Source: CAYUYM01 sp964449305 (GTDB taxonomy: Bacteria; Bacteroidota; Ignavibacteria; SZUA-365; CAYQST01). From it: a stretch of 16,551 nucleotides of DNA. The position numbers and the translations under genes were made by a program. The notes beneath the pieces were generated by a model that had not been told where the DNA came from, did not search any database, and was given only the letters and a program-made list of their open reading frames with translations. This document shows, piece after piece, positions 8,155 through 16,285 of the stretch (the first letter of the stretch is position 1; every line of letters begins with the position of its first letter). The DNA lies in NCBI GenBank assembly GCA_964449305.1, contig CAYUYM010000063.1, positions 1 through 16,551 on the forward strand, written 5' to 3'.

Positions 8155-9018
8155 ATGTCCCCGGCCACGCGCGACCACGTCCGCACGCATCTGCCCGGCC
8201 CGGTGGATGTGGCCATCGTGCTGGGATCGGGACTCGGGGGCTTCGCCGACGGGATCGGACCGGAGGTCGTGCTTGCCACCACCGACATCCCCGGCTATCC
8301 GCGTTCCACCGTGGCGGGCCATGCCGGGCGCATCATGACCGCCCTCCATGGCCGGCTGCGGCTGATGCTCTTCCAGGGCCGCATCCACAACTACGAGGGG
8401 TATCCCTTCTCCGACGTCATCCTGCCCGTGCTGCTGGCGCGGGCCTGCGGTGCGCACACCGTGATCATCACCAACGCCGCGGGGGGGCTCAACCCCCGCT
8501 TTGCTCCGGGCACGCTCATGGCCATCACGGACCAGCTCATCACACCGATGACGCGTGAGGGCGGGCTGGCAATGGAGCGGGAGATCGTCGACGCGATCCA
8601 GCAGTCCGGTCTCGCAGATGACGGGCTCGACCTGCACACCGGACGCCGGTGGGATCTTCGCGACACACACCGCGATCTGATCCTGCCCGCAGCGTTCGAT
8701 GCGGGCGTGGCCGTGGAGGCCGGCGTGTACTCCTTCGCCAGCGGCCCCACATACGAGACACGCGCGGAGATCCGCTTCCTGCGCCGCACCGGCGCCGACG
8801 CCGTCGGGATGTCGACCGTCCCGGAGATCGTCGCGGCCACGATGCTGGGCATGCGCGTCGTGGGCATCTCGTGCATCACCAACGCCGCGAAGGAGGTGCG
8901 CACGCCCGTGTCCCATGCGGAGGTGACGACCACGGCGAACACGGTGGGCCGCGATTTCTCGCGCCTGGTCCATGCCATCATCGGACGCATCGAGGCTGAT
9001 GCCGATGATCCCCGCTGA
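8155..9018 (+). CDS. punA: Purine nucleoside phosphorylase (trimeric type)
   Basis: Cytosolic phosphorylase of 287 aa that cleaves purine (deoxy)nucleosides with phosphate to free base and (deoxy)ribose-1-phosphate. Trimeric-PNP motifs occur in order: phosphate-binding GSGLGGF (24-30), QGRIHNYEG (74-82), TNAAGGLN (106-113), GPTYETRAE (197-205) and GMSTVPE (218-224). Glu201 and Asn243 (in CITNAA) match the purine-contacting residues of human PNP, even in numbering, which favours 6-oxopurines (inosine, guanosine). The stretch about 125-175, normally carrying a conserved Gly-Pro-x-x-Phe/Asp-Met type segment, is divergent here (RRWDLRDTHRDL). The gene starts 1 bp after the transporter stop and closes the salvage operon. 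Inosine/xanthosine or S-methylthioadenosine preference cannot be excluded, though the Asn243 equivalent argues against MTA. Confidence 0.93.
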   Translation: MSPATRDHVRTHLPGPVDVAIVLGSGLGGFADGIGPEVVLATTDIPGYPRSTVAGHAGRIMTALHGRLRLMLFQGRIHNYEGYPFSDVILPVLLARACGAHTVIITNAAGGLNPRFAPGTLMAITDQLITPMTREGGLAMEREIVDAIQQSGLADDGLDLHTGRRWDLRDTHRDLILPAAFDAGVAVEAGVYSFASGPTYETRAEIRFLRRTGADAVGMSTVPEIVAATMLGMRVVGISCITNAAKEVRTPVSHAEVTTTANTVGRDFSRLVHAIIGRIEADADDPR

Positions 9019-9067
9019 CCCCGCGTCCCCACCACACGCCGGCCGCCCGGCACCCTTTTCCCGCCCG

Positions 9068-11383
9068 ATGCACGGGCATCTGCTCCACCGCCTCCCCCTG
9101 CTTCTCCTCCTCGCCTGCCTCAGTGCCCCCATGGCCCGTGCCGGCGGCGGCGACAGCACATCCATCGATCTGCGCGGCCTCGCAGCCTTCCGCCCGGGCG
9201 ACGATGACGTGTGGCGCAGCCCGACCATCGACGAGCGGGAGGACTGGCATTTCATCACCATCCCCGGCTGCTGGGAGCGGCAGGGCTTCGCCATGCTCGA
9301 CGGCTTCGCCTGGTACCGCGTCCGCTTCCGCATTCCGCAGGCGATGCGCAACGACAGCCTTGTGCTGGTGATGAGCGGCGTGGACGATGCGGACGAGACC
9401 TTCCTCAACGGCATCCTCGTCGGTCGCTCGGGATCCCTCCCCCCCGCCCCCCGCTCGGAGCTGCGCTCGCTCCGCATCTATCCCCTGCCGCGGCACATCC
9501 GCCAGGAATACAACGCCCTCGCCCTGCGCGTCTACGACATGGGCGATTCGGGCGGCGTCACAGGCGGCATCTTCCGCATCATCCGTGTCGACTCCATCCC
9601 GCGTCTCCTCGACGAGGTGGTGAATGAACCGTTTCGTGCCCCGCAGCTCATCACCTCGAACGGCGTGCTCGTCTCCGCCTTCGACCCCGGAACGCTGACA
9701 CTGGAATGGACACGACCGACGCTCTACGCCATGCTCGACACGGGGCGGCGCTCGGAGAACATCCTCGCAGCTCTGCGAGTGCTGCTCGACAACGGCGGCC
9801 CACCGCGTGCGCTCCGCGACCTCGGCGTGGAATCCGCCGGCTGGGAACCCGGGACGACCATCATCCACGCGCGGCTCCGCGGAGGCGCGGAGTCGTGGTG
9901 GTTCCATCCACACAGCACGCAGTCCCGCATCCTCGTGTGCGCGGTGCGCCTGCCTGCCGGGATGCACGGGACGGACGCGGGGCTGGACGTGAACCTCCTG
10001 AAGAGCTCATGGCAGGTGGAGCAGCGCGATGAGCTGTCCGACAGCGGCATGACACGGTATTTCATCCTCGCCTGCAACTCCTGCTGTGAGGAGATCGCAC
10101 GGCGCGACCTCGACGAGTTCCTCACCTCCCCCACGGTGGACGGACATGCGCCCCACACGGTGGAGGCGGAGCGGAGCTGGTGGCAGGCCTTCCGGCAGCG
10201 GCTCCAGATCCCGTCGTGGCTCACGCCGGAGCAGCGCGGCGTCTATGTCCAGAGCTGTGTCCTGCTGGCCGCCTCGCAGGTGGGGCGCTTCGGACTCGGG
10301 CATGGACAGATCCTCTCCGCACTCGCCCCGGAGTCACGCGCCATCACCATCCCGCGCGACCACCTCAATGCCTGCATCGCCCTCGCGCGGGCCGGCGCCG
10401 TGGAGGAGGCGGAGGAGGGGATCGCGTTCATCGAGAACGCAGCCACCGGAGCGTATCGCTTCTACCACCCCTTCGGTCATGAGGCGGGCACCATCCTCCC
10501 CTACCTCGTGACCCCTGCGCGCTACACCGGCTCCGGGGCGGAGCAGCTCTGGCAGCGGCGCGACGAGGCGGTGCTGTCCTTCGACGGAACCGCCCTCTAC
10601 GTGGAGGCCGTGGACGCCCTGCGGCAGGCCCTCCGCGAGCGCTCGCTGCGCCGCGGGGCTGTGCCCGACGATGGCGCCGTCGTGGCCGCGCATTGGGCGA
10701 ACGTCTCGACGCTCTCCGCCGACCTCCTCCTCGAGCTCGTCGACAGCACCGGTCTCATCGGCCGCGATGGCGGTCCCTGGGGACAGGGACTGGCAACCAC
10801 GCCGAACATCGCCACCACCATCCATGCCATTCGCGCACTGCGCATCGCCGCCTCGCACGCGACACTCATGAACAACACCGTGAAGGCGCTCGTATACACG
10901 CAGGGGGCGGACGCGATGCGCCATGCCGTGCAGCGCTGCCTGCGGGCCGCCATGCATGCCGACACCGAAGCCGCAATCCCGCCATTCGTACGGGCCGCCT
11001 TCCACCCGCTCGCGGCCGATGCGCTCACCTGCGGCGTGCTCTCGCCGGGAAGCCCCGAGGCGGCGGCGGCGCTCGATGTGGTGGAGACCGGCTTCGCCAT
11101 CTCCGACGCACCCGGTGGCTTCAACGCCCGGCCCGAGGGCGACTGGTTCGCGCGTCAGGCGCGGCCGTTCATCGCGCTCCGGCTCGCCCGCGCGCATGCC
11201 GCCAATGGCGATGCCACACGCGCCCGCAGTCTGCTGGACGCCGTGACGCGCATCGCCGCGCCGAATCACGGCATGCTGCCGGAGCTCATCGATCCTGTGT
11301 CGGGAAACTGGTATGGCGGCTGGCCCATGACGGGCATGGGCGCCGCGGAGTACATCAACGCCTGCTGGGACATCCACCCCTGA
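9068..11383 (+). CDS. Secreted GH2-like jelly-roll plus GH15-like helical-barrel protein
   Basis: Predicted exported protein of 771 aa, probably acting on glycans. A signal peptide (about 1-25: basic HLLHR, then a Leu-rich core ending PMARAGG) supports the ATG at 9068; in-frame ATGs at 8972, 8999 and 9005 would overlap punA and bury the signal. Residues about 45-178 look like a GH2-type sugar-binding jelly roll (IPGCWERQGF, DGFAWYRVRFRIP, DADETFLNG, YNALALRVYD). Residues about 195-365 form a beta-rich middle part I do not recognise, with CNSCC at 336-340. From about 370 the sequence is helical and resembles GH15-type (alpha/alpha)6 barrels: TIPRDHLNACIALARAG (Arg430-Asp431) and, near the end, GMLPELIDPVSGNWYGGW with Glu739 in the position of a candidate catalytic base. 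Catalysis is inferred; it could be a non-catalytic carbohydrate-binding or cell-surface protein. It starts 49 bp after punA, with no clear Shine-Dalgarno, so cotranscription is possible. Confidence 0.65.
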   Translation: MHGHLLHRLPLLLLLACLSAPMARAGGGDSTSIDLRGLAAFRPGDDDVWRSPTIDEREDWHFITIPGCWERQGFAMLDGFAWYRVRFRIPQAMRNDSLVLVMSGVDDADETFLNGILVGRSGSLPPAPRSELRSLRIYPLPRHIRQEYNALALRVYDMGDSGGVTGGIFRIIRVDSIPRLLDEVVNEPFRAPQLITSNGVLVSAFDPGTLTLEWTRPTLYAMLDTGRRSENILAALRVLLDNGGPPRALRDLGVESAGWEPGTTIIHARLRGGAESWWFHPHSTQSRILVCAVRLPAGMHGTDAGLDVNLLKSSWQVEQRDELSDSGMTRYFILACNSCCEEIARRDLDEFLTSPTVDGHAPHTVEAERSWWQAFRQRLQIPSWLTPEQRGVYVQSCVLLAASQVGRFGLGHGQILSALAPESRAITIPRDHLNACIALARAGAVEEAEEGIAFIENAATGAYRFYHPFGHEAGTILPYLVTPARYTGSGAEQLWQRRDEAVLSFDGTALYVEAVDALRQALRERSLRRGAVPDDGAVVAAHWANVSTLSADLLLELVDSTGLIGRDGGPWGQGLATTPNIATTIHAIRALRIAASHATLMNNTVKALVYTQGADAMRHAVQRCLRAAMHADTEAAIPPFVRAAFHPLAADALTCGVLSPGSPEAAAALDVVETGFAISDAPGGFNARPEGDWFARQARPFIALRLARAHAANGDATRARSLLDAVTRIAAPNHGMLPELIDPVSGNWYGGWPMTGMGAAEYINACWDIHP

Positions 11384-11411
11384 CCCGCCGCCTGCGTGGG
11401 TTGCGGCCGGG
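11384..11411. terminator. Possible bidirectional hairpin between convergent genes
   Basis: CCCGCCGC (11384-11391) pairs with GCGGCCGGG (11403-11411) with a single bulged C and an 11-nt loop. It fills most of the 36-bp space between the convergent glycoside-hydrolase-like and Tricorn genes, where a shared terminator would be expected. No T-tract is present on either side and the region is very GC-rich, so chance folding is possible. Confidence 0.35.
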
Positions 11412-11419
11412 CGCGTGCG

Positions 11420-14400
11420 TCATCTGCCGTCGAGCTTCGGATAGGCGGGCGGTGTGAGCGTCGCCGGCGGGTTGCTCTTGAGCTGCTGAAGGATCACCTC
11501 GACGGCCTTGTTGAGCTGCGTGTCCACGCCCTTCTCATACTGTGCCCTGTCGAGTTCCACCACGATGTCGGGTTCGGCGCCGTGGTTCTCGATGATCCAG
11601 TTGCCGCTGAGATCGGCAAAACCGACGTTGACCTGTGTCACCATGCCACCGTCGATCAGATCCTGAAAGTTGATGATGCCGATGAGGCCGCCCCATGTTC
11701 GCGTCCCGACGAGCGTGCCAAGCTTCCGGTCACGGAAGTGCCGGGCGATGAGGTCGCCGTCGGATCCCGCGTTCTCGTCACAGATCATGACGATGGGACC
11801 GCGCACGATGCCATGCGGGTAGAACATCGGCTCAAAGGAACGCGAGCGGGTCAGGTACATGAGCCTCCGCTCCAGCTTGTCCATGACGAAGTAGGACACG
11901 AAGCCGCCGCCGTTGCCGCGCACATCGATGATGAGCCCGTCGCGGAAGCGCTCGGCGCGGAAACCCTGCTCGAACTGCATGAGACCGTCCTTGTCCATGT
12001 TCGTGATGTGGAAGTAACCCACGCGGCCGTTGGTGGCCGTCCGCACCCTGTTGTAGTTGGACTCGACCCATTCCTTGTAGCGCTGCGGCGCATCAGATGC
12101 AAGGGCCGCGGTCTCCACCGTCCATGCTCCGTCGGCCGAGGGTTTCGTGTTGAGCGTGAGCGTCACCGTCTTGCCGGCCCGCCCCACCAGCCAGCGGCGG
12201 TAGTCCTCGGCCGTGGTCACGGGGTTGCCGTCGATGGCGATGAGGAAGTTGCCCTCGGCGATGCGCAGGCCGGGGGCGAGCAGCGGGTTGCTCGTCTCCG
12301 GATCATCGTTCGGCGTGCGGACGATGTGTTCGATGCGATAATGCCTGCCCTCGGGCACGAGGTCTGCGGCCAGGACGCCGATGGTGGCGCGGTCGAACTT
12401 CACGCGCGGCCCCTCACCGGGCCGCCACACATACATGTGCGACACGCCCAGCTCGGCGATCATGCGGCCGAGCACGAGGTTGAGATCCTGGCGTGTGGCG
12501 CAATACGGCAGCAGGGCCTCGAACCTGCGGCGCACACCCGCCCAGTCGAGTCCCTGGAAATTCTCGTCGTAGAAGAAATTGCGGACCTGAAGCCAGACAT
12601 CGTTGAAGATCTGCGTGAACTCCTTCCGCGGATCCACGAGGATCTTCGCCGTGCCCCAGGCAAGGCGGCCGTCACCCGGCATCGCGGGCTTCGCTGTCGG
12701 GACCACGCCCTTCGTGTTCCCGGCGATGTAGCCCACCATGCCCGCATCGGGCGAGAGCTGGCAGTTGATTGAGATCCCGTCGAGCAGCTTCATGCGCGCG
12801 TGGGTCTTCATGTCCACCGCCTCAAGCGCCCAGGGTGTGACGAGCTTGGGCATGTAGACCTCGTCGCCAGGGAAGCCCCAGCGCGGCTTGGAGAGGAAGA
12901 AGATGCGGCCGGCACCCGCGCGGAGCTTCGTGTAGCTGCCGTTCTCGATCGGCGTCATGCTGATGCGCGCACCGATGTTCGTGACATCGATGGCCGGGAT
13001 CTTCGCGCCCTTTGCCTCGGGGGCAGCTCCACCGTTCAGCTGAAGCTGGACGCGCATCACCACGCTCATGGCGGCGTTGATGTTGTTGTCCATCATGGGA
13101 TCGAGCTCGGGCTCGTAGTTGCGGTTCGACAGGAAGTACAGGGCGGTGCCGTCACGATCGAAGGCCGGTGACAGGTTGTCGTGGCGGTCGTCGGTGAGGC
13201 GCACGATCTCGCCGGTCTCGGTGCTGCACAGGTAGATCGCGCTGTTCATGTTCATCTCACACTTCGCATAGGCGATCCAGCGGCCGTCGGCCGACCAGTC
13301 GTAATCCGCGGCCTCCCAGTAGATCTGGTTGTCACGCTGATACCGGGCCTGGTCCACCTTCGTCCTGCGGCCTGAGGCGACGTCCACCCACCAGATGCAG
13401 TAGTCCTTGTCACCGAAGAGGAGGCGCGTTCCATCGGGCGACCATTCCACATGGTAGAAGAAGCTCCGGCTGTCCTTTGTCATCTGCCGCCATTCGGCGC
13501 CGGGACGGGCATCCATCACATAGAGCTCGTACTCCCCGGAGCGATCGGAGAAGAAGGCGATGCGCGCGCCATCGGGCGACACGGCGGGAAGGATCTCGCG
13601 GCTGCCGGGCGTCGCCGTGATGTTCTCCGGTTCCTCCCCGCGGCGCAGGAGGAAGAGGTCACCACGCGATTCCACCACCACGCTGGTGCCGCCATTGGCC
13701 GGGGCCACGGTGCTCACAAGCTGATCCGGCGATGCCATGAAGGGGCGCGTGAGCCAGTGGTCGCTTTCGAGTTGCACCTCCACCTTGATCACCGTGCCAA
13801 GTGTCCCGTCGTAGGTGTAGAGCCAGCCCTCGTTCGTGAAGACGAGCGCCTTGGACGAGGCGGACAGGTCCTCCACATCCCACTCGGTGAAGCGGGTGAT
13901 GCGCTTGATGTTCCTGGTCGCGGGATCGAGGAGGTAGATGTTCATGCGCCGGTCCTCGCGGTCGGACACGAAGAAGAGGCGCGAGCCCATGTACACAGGG
14001 AAGCAGTCGTAGCCCTCCCAGTCGGTGATGCGCTCGAAGCCGCCGCCTCCGCTGGTGGTGAGGAAGAGATCCGGCTGCCGGCCGCCGCGGTAGTGCCGCC
14101 AGTTCATGCGGTCGGCATTCGAGGGCGTGCAGACGATGGTGTTGCCATCGGGCGCCACGGCCGCCTCCCAGGTTTCGCCGATGGGGACGCGCACGGCGGC
14201 GCCGCCGGCCGCGGGGATGCGGTGGAGCTCGGGCTTGCGGCGCGCGGTCATGACCACGTAAATCCAGCGCCCGTCGGCCGACCAGTCCATGATGGCGACG
14301 CCGGTCGGTGACCAGGTGAGGCGCTGCGGCTCACCGCCGGTGGCGGGCATCACGTAGAGATTGGCGCTCCCGTCGTAGCTGGCGATGAAGGCAAGCATGG

Positions 14401-14629
14401 TGCCATCGGGGGAGAACTTGGCGGAGGCTTCGCGGCCGGGGTGGCTGGTGATGCGCACTGCGGCGGCGCGGCCGGGATGGAGCATCCACAGATCGTCCTC
14501 GTACGTGAAGACGATGCGGCCATCGTCGGCGATGTCGGGGCGCTGCATCAGGCGCACCTCCCCGGCGGATGCGGTGGCGAGGCAGGTGAGAAGGAGAAGG
14601 CCGGGCAGCAGAATCGAAATGGGCTTCAT
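11420..14629 (-). CDS. Exported Tricorn-type S41 peptidase with beta-propeller
   Basis: Serine protease of 1069 aa with the full Tricorn architecture. A signal peptide is at about 1-22 (basic start, LLPGLLLLTCLATASA). PD40/WD40-like beta-propeller repeats fill about 30-600 (recurrent FSPDGTMLAF, WSADGRWIY, VSPDGARIAFFSDRSGEYELYVMD). A helical linker, a PDZ-like domain (about 750-840, GNFLIAIDGNPV) and a C-terminal S41 catalytic core follow. The catalytic set corresponds to Tricorn: Ser730-His731 (GVSHMYV), nucleophile Ser956 (AGSDGD) and Glu1014 (IENHGAEPD). Archaeal Tricorn is cytosolic and trims proteasome peptides; the signal peptide here implies the periplasm or outside, so the role is probably extracytoplasmic peptide degradation. 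The ATG at 14629 starts the signal peptide directly; no Shine-Dalgarno is seen. It lies 67 bp downstream of the methyltransferase-like gene, with no promoter-like box between them, so cotranscription is plausible. Confidence 0.93.
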   Translation of the reverse strand: MKPISILLPGLLLLTCLATASAGEVRLMQRPDIADDGRIVFTYEDDLWMLHPGRAAAVRITSHPGREASAKFSPDGTMLAFIASYDGSANLYVMPATGGEPQRLTWSPTGVAIMDWSADGRWIYVVMTARRKPELHRIPAAGGAAVRVPIGETWEAAVAPDGNTIVCTPSNADRMNWRHYRGGRQPDLFLTTSGGGGFERITDWEGYDCFPVYMGSRLFFVSDREDRRMNIYLLDPATRNIKRITRFTEWDVEDLSASSKALVFTNEGWLYTYDGTLGTVIKVEVQLESDHWLTRPFMASPDQLVSTVAPANGGTSVVVESRGDLFLLRRGEEPENITATPGSREILPAVSPDGARIAFFSDRSGEYELYVMDARPGAEWRQMTKDSRSFFYHVEWSPDGTRLLFGDKDYCIWWVDVASGRRTKVDQARYQRDNQIYWEAADYDWSADGRWIAYAKCEMNMNSAIYLCSTETGEIVRLTDDRHDNLSPAFDRDGTALYFLSNRNYEPELDPMMDNNINAAMSVVMRVQLQLNGGAAPEAKGAKIPAIDVTNIGARISMTPIENGSYTKLRAGAGRIFFLSKPRWGFPGDEVYMPKLVTPWALEAVDMKTHARMKLLDGISINCQLSPDAGMVGYIAGNTKGVVPTAKPAMPGDGRLAWGTAKILVDPRKEFTQIFNDVWLQVRNFFYDENFQGLDWAGVRRRFEALLPYCATRQDLNLVLGRMIAELGVSHMYVWRPGEGPRVKFDRATIGVLAADLVPEGRHYRIEHIVRTPNDDPETSNPLLAPGLRIAEGNFLIAIDGNPVTTAEDYRRWLVGRAGKTVTLTLNTKPSADGAWTVETAALASDAPQRYKEWVESNYNRVRTATNGRVGYFHITNMDKDGLMQFEQGFRAERFRDGLIIDVRGNGGGFVSYFVMDKLERRLMYLTRSRSFEPMFYPHGIVRGPIVMICDENAGSDGDLIARHFRDRKLGTLVGTRTWGGLIGIINFQDLIDGGMVTQVNVGFADLSGNWIIENHGAEPDIVVELDRAQYEKGVDTQLNKAVEVILQQLKSNPPATLTPPAYPKLDGR

Positions 14630-14696
14630 GGTGATCAGGCGTTCAGGGGATGAAGGAATCGGTGAGGAAATGTCCGAGTGGTGATGGAAAGCGATG

Positions 14697-15878
14697 TCAG
14701 ACGCGCTCCGTGTCGATGCGCGTCACCGTGCTGTCGCGTGTGATCTGTTCGTCGTTGCGACGGGGGACGGTTCCGCTGATGCGCACGATGGCCTGGCGAT
14801 CCAGGCGGTCGAAGGCGGCATTCGCCTCCGTCGTGTCGCGTGTGTTCTTCATGTGCTGGATGCGTCCCGCGGGGCCGCACACCCAGGCGCGCGTCCTGCC
14901 CTTCTCCTCGAAGAGAGCACTGACGACGCGGCCGCATGCTCCTGGTGCACCGAGGGTGGCGTCGAGTGTGTCACCGCTGTGGTTCATGATGACGTGCGTG
15001 TACTTGAGGGAGAGCTTCACGTTGTGCAGAAGCGCATCAAGCCATTCGATGTGCTGCGGGCGGTTCCAGTACACCTCATGGTGGCACCAGTCACGCTCCT
15101 CATGCAGCGCGGGGCAGTCCGCCTGCCGGAAGCAGGGGGACCAGGCGGTCCAGCCGGTCGCGATCATCGCATCACGCAGGGCAAGCAGGGTGCGCGATGT
15201 GTGACGCAGGGCGGGTTCGAGCAGCAGGACCATGCCATGGGGAGCGAGGAGTTCGCGGAGCAGCCCGGGCAGGGCCGCGCGTGCGGCAGGCCGGAGTTCG
15301 TTGACCACGTTCATGAGGATGACGAGGTCCCTGCCTCCGCGGAGCGGGGCGAGTGTGGGGGTGTGATGAAGATCGGCGGTTGCGGTGTCGATGCGGAGCG
15401 ACGCGCGGCCGGGCAGATGCGGCAGCAGGCGTTCGACGAAGTGCAGGGAGCCGGCGACGGCGTCGGTGGCGGTGAAAGCGACGTGGATGGAGCGCCCGCG
15501 GGCTTCGCGCCATGCCTCGAAGCCGAGCAGGGCGGTGCCTGTGCCGCAGCCGAACTCCAGCACGTCGAGCGACGGCCGGTGTCGGAAGGCGGGATGGAGG
15601 AAGAGTTCATCAAGCGGGTGCGCGAGCTTCAGGAGGTTGCTTGTGGTGTAGTAGAGGAAGTAGGCCTGCCGGAGGCGCTCCTCCTCGTAGTAATGCAACG
15701 GCTCCTCGTGCTCCGGGCGCTGCTCATCAGTGAAGCGGTCCGCAAGTTTGCGCACGGCGGGTTCGAAGGATTCGATGCGGGCACGCCGGTCGGGTGGGAA
15801 ACCGAGGACAGCCTCCATCACGGAGGGCAGCCATGCGGGCAGGTCGAGGGCGGGGATATGGATGCGGGATCGGGCCAT
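14697..15878 (-). CDS. Rsm22-family SAM-dependent methyltransferase-like protein
   Basis: Predicted class I methyltransferase of 393 aa resembling the Rsm22/METTL17 family linked to the small ribosomal subunit. SAM-binding motif I is LEFGCGTGTALLGF (107-120). MNVVNEL (189-195) takes the place of the post-II motif, and LLLEPALRHTSRTLLALRD (218-236) matches the Rsm22 pattern of EPG followed by an Arg-rich helix. A Cys cluster (Cys249, Cys255, Cys265 in SPCFRQADC and ERDWCHHE) resembles the family's CP...DWCHF motif, proposed to bind a metal or Fe-S centre; Cys315 or Cys334 could be the fourth ligand. The N-terminal helical part contains YYEEERLRQAYFLYYTT. The C-terminus (about 345-393) is hydrophilic and Arg/Asp/Thr-rich. 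The ATG at 15878 is the first start in frame. The substrate (16S rRNA, or a purely structural ribosome-assembly role) is inferred from the family. Confidence 0.75.
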   Translation of the reverse strand: MARSRIHIPALDLPAWLPSVMEAVLGFPPDRRARIESFEPAVRKLADRFTDEQRPEHEEPLHYYEEERLRQAYFLYYTTSNLLKLAHPLDELFLHPAFRHRPSLDVLEFGCGTGTALLGFEAWREARGRSIHVAFTATDAVAGSLHFVERLLPHLPGRASLRIDTATADLHHTPTLAPLRGGRDLVILMNVVNELRPAARAALPGLLRELLAPHGMVLLLEPALRHTSRTLLALRDAMIATGWTAWSPCFRQADCPALHEERDWCHHEVYWNRPQHIEWLDALLHNVKLSLKYTHVIMNHSGDTLDATLGAPGACGRVVSALFEEKGRTRAWVCGPAGRIQHMKNTRDTTEANAAFDRLDRQAIVRISGTVPRRNDEQITRDSTVTRIDTERV

Positions 15879-15951
15879 GCGTGGGCTGGCGGTGCGTTGA
15901 CGGCCGCTGTGCGCTGTGGCTGTGCACGGTGGCGGGTGCCGGCCATGAACG

Positions 15952-15988
15952 GCGAAGCTTATTCAGCCGTGAGGTGAATAAGCTTCGC
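15952..15988. terminator. Perfect 14-bp hairpin 3' of the acidic gene
   Basis: GCGAAGCTTATTCA (15952-15965) and TGAATAAGCTTCGC (15975-15988) form an uninterrupted 14-bp stem with a 9-nt loop. It begins 17 nt after the stop of the minus-strand acidic gene and 73 nt before the methyltransferase-like start, so a terminator for the former is the simplest reading. The stem is markedly more AT-rich than the surroundings, and each arm carries AAGCTT. No U-tract follows on either strand, so it may instead be an attenuator, an RNA-processing site or a dispersed palindromic repeat. Otherwise the 15879-16005 gap shows nothing. Confidence 0.6.
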
Positions 15989-16005
15989 GTCCGGTATCGG
16001 GAGGA

Positions 16006-16281
16006 TCAGTGCTGGTGGTCGTGACCTTCGTGCTCGTCGCCCTCTTCGTCCTCCTCGTCCTCCTCGCCTTCATCGAGCTCGTCATTGGCTTCGATGATGA
16101 TGTTGGCGAGATCGATGAAGGGACCGACGAACTGCTCGGGGATGGCGGTTTTCATGAGCTCGAGGCCCTGCTCGAAACGGATTTCGGGATCCTCGCTATC
16201 GAAAAGATCATTCAACACCTGCTCGATTTCATCCTCATTGAGCTGAAGAAATCCCTTGGTGATGGCGTCCTGAATGGTCAT
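16006..16281 (-). CDS. Small acidic protein with Asp/Glu- and His-rich tail
   Basis: Protein of 91 aa that I do not recognise as a named family. Residues 1-66 look helical and amphipathic (MTIQDAITKGFLQLNEDEIE, then FEQGLELMKTAIPEQFVGPFIDLANIIIEAN), with no signal peptide or membrane segment, so a cytosolic protein is likely. Residues 67-91 are an extreme tail with 16 Asp/Glu and 4 His (EHEGHDHQH at the end) in 25 positions, which could bind divalent metal or mimic nucleic acid. The frame stays open upstream, but GGAGA 4 nt before the ATG at 16281 fixes the start; the alternative ATG 33 bases upstream and the longer extension lack such a site and would overrun the predicted promoter. A promoter-like box lies 37 nt upstream, and a strong hairpin follows the stop, suggesting a monocistronic, well-expressed gene. 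Confidence 0.8.
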   Translation of the reverse strand: MTIQDAITKGFLQLNEDEIEQVLNDLFDSEDPEIRFEQGLELMKTAIPEQFVGPFIDLANIIIEANDELDEGEEDEEDEEGDEHEGHDHQH

Positions 16282-16285
16282 GATG

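Noticed and set aside
8140..9477. Minus-strand open frame of 445 codons across the PNP and glycoside-hydrolase-like genes
   Set aside because: It spans two real plus-strand genes and their junction, with low-complexity Arg/Gly/His translation and no motif.
11396..12772. Long plus-strand open frame (458 codons) opposite the Tricorn gene
   Set aside because: It is antisense to a gene with clear domain and active-site motifs; its translation is His/Asp/Arg-rich with no recognisable fold. Long antisense frames are expected in GC-rich DNA.
14694..15977. Plus-strand open frame of 427 codons opposite the methyltransferase-like gene
   Set aside because: It mirrors the codon structure of the minus-strand gene, which has a SAM motif and Cys cluster, and its own translation shows no domain.
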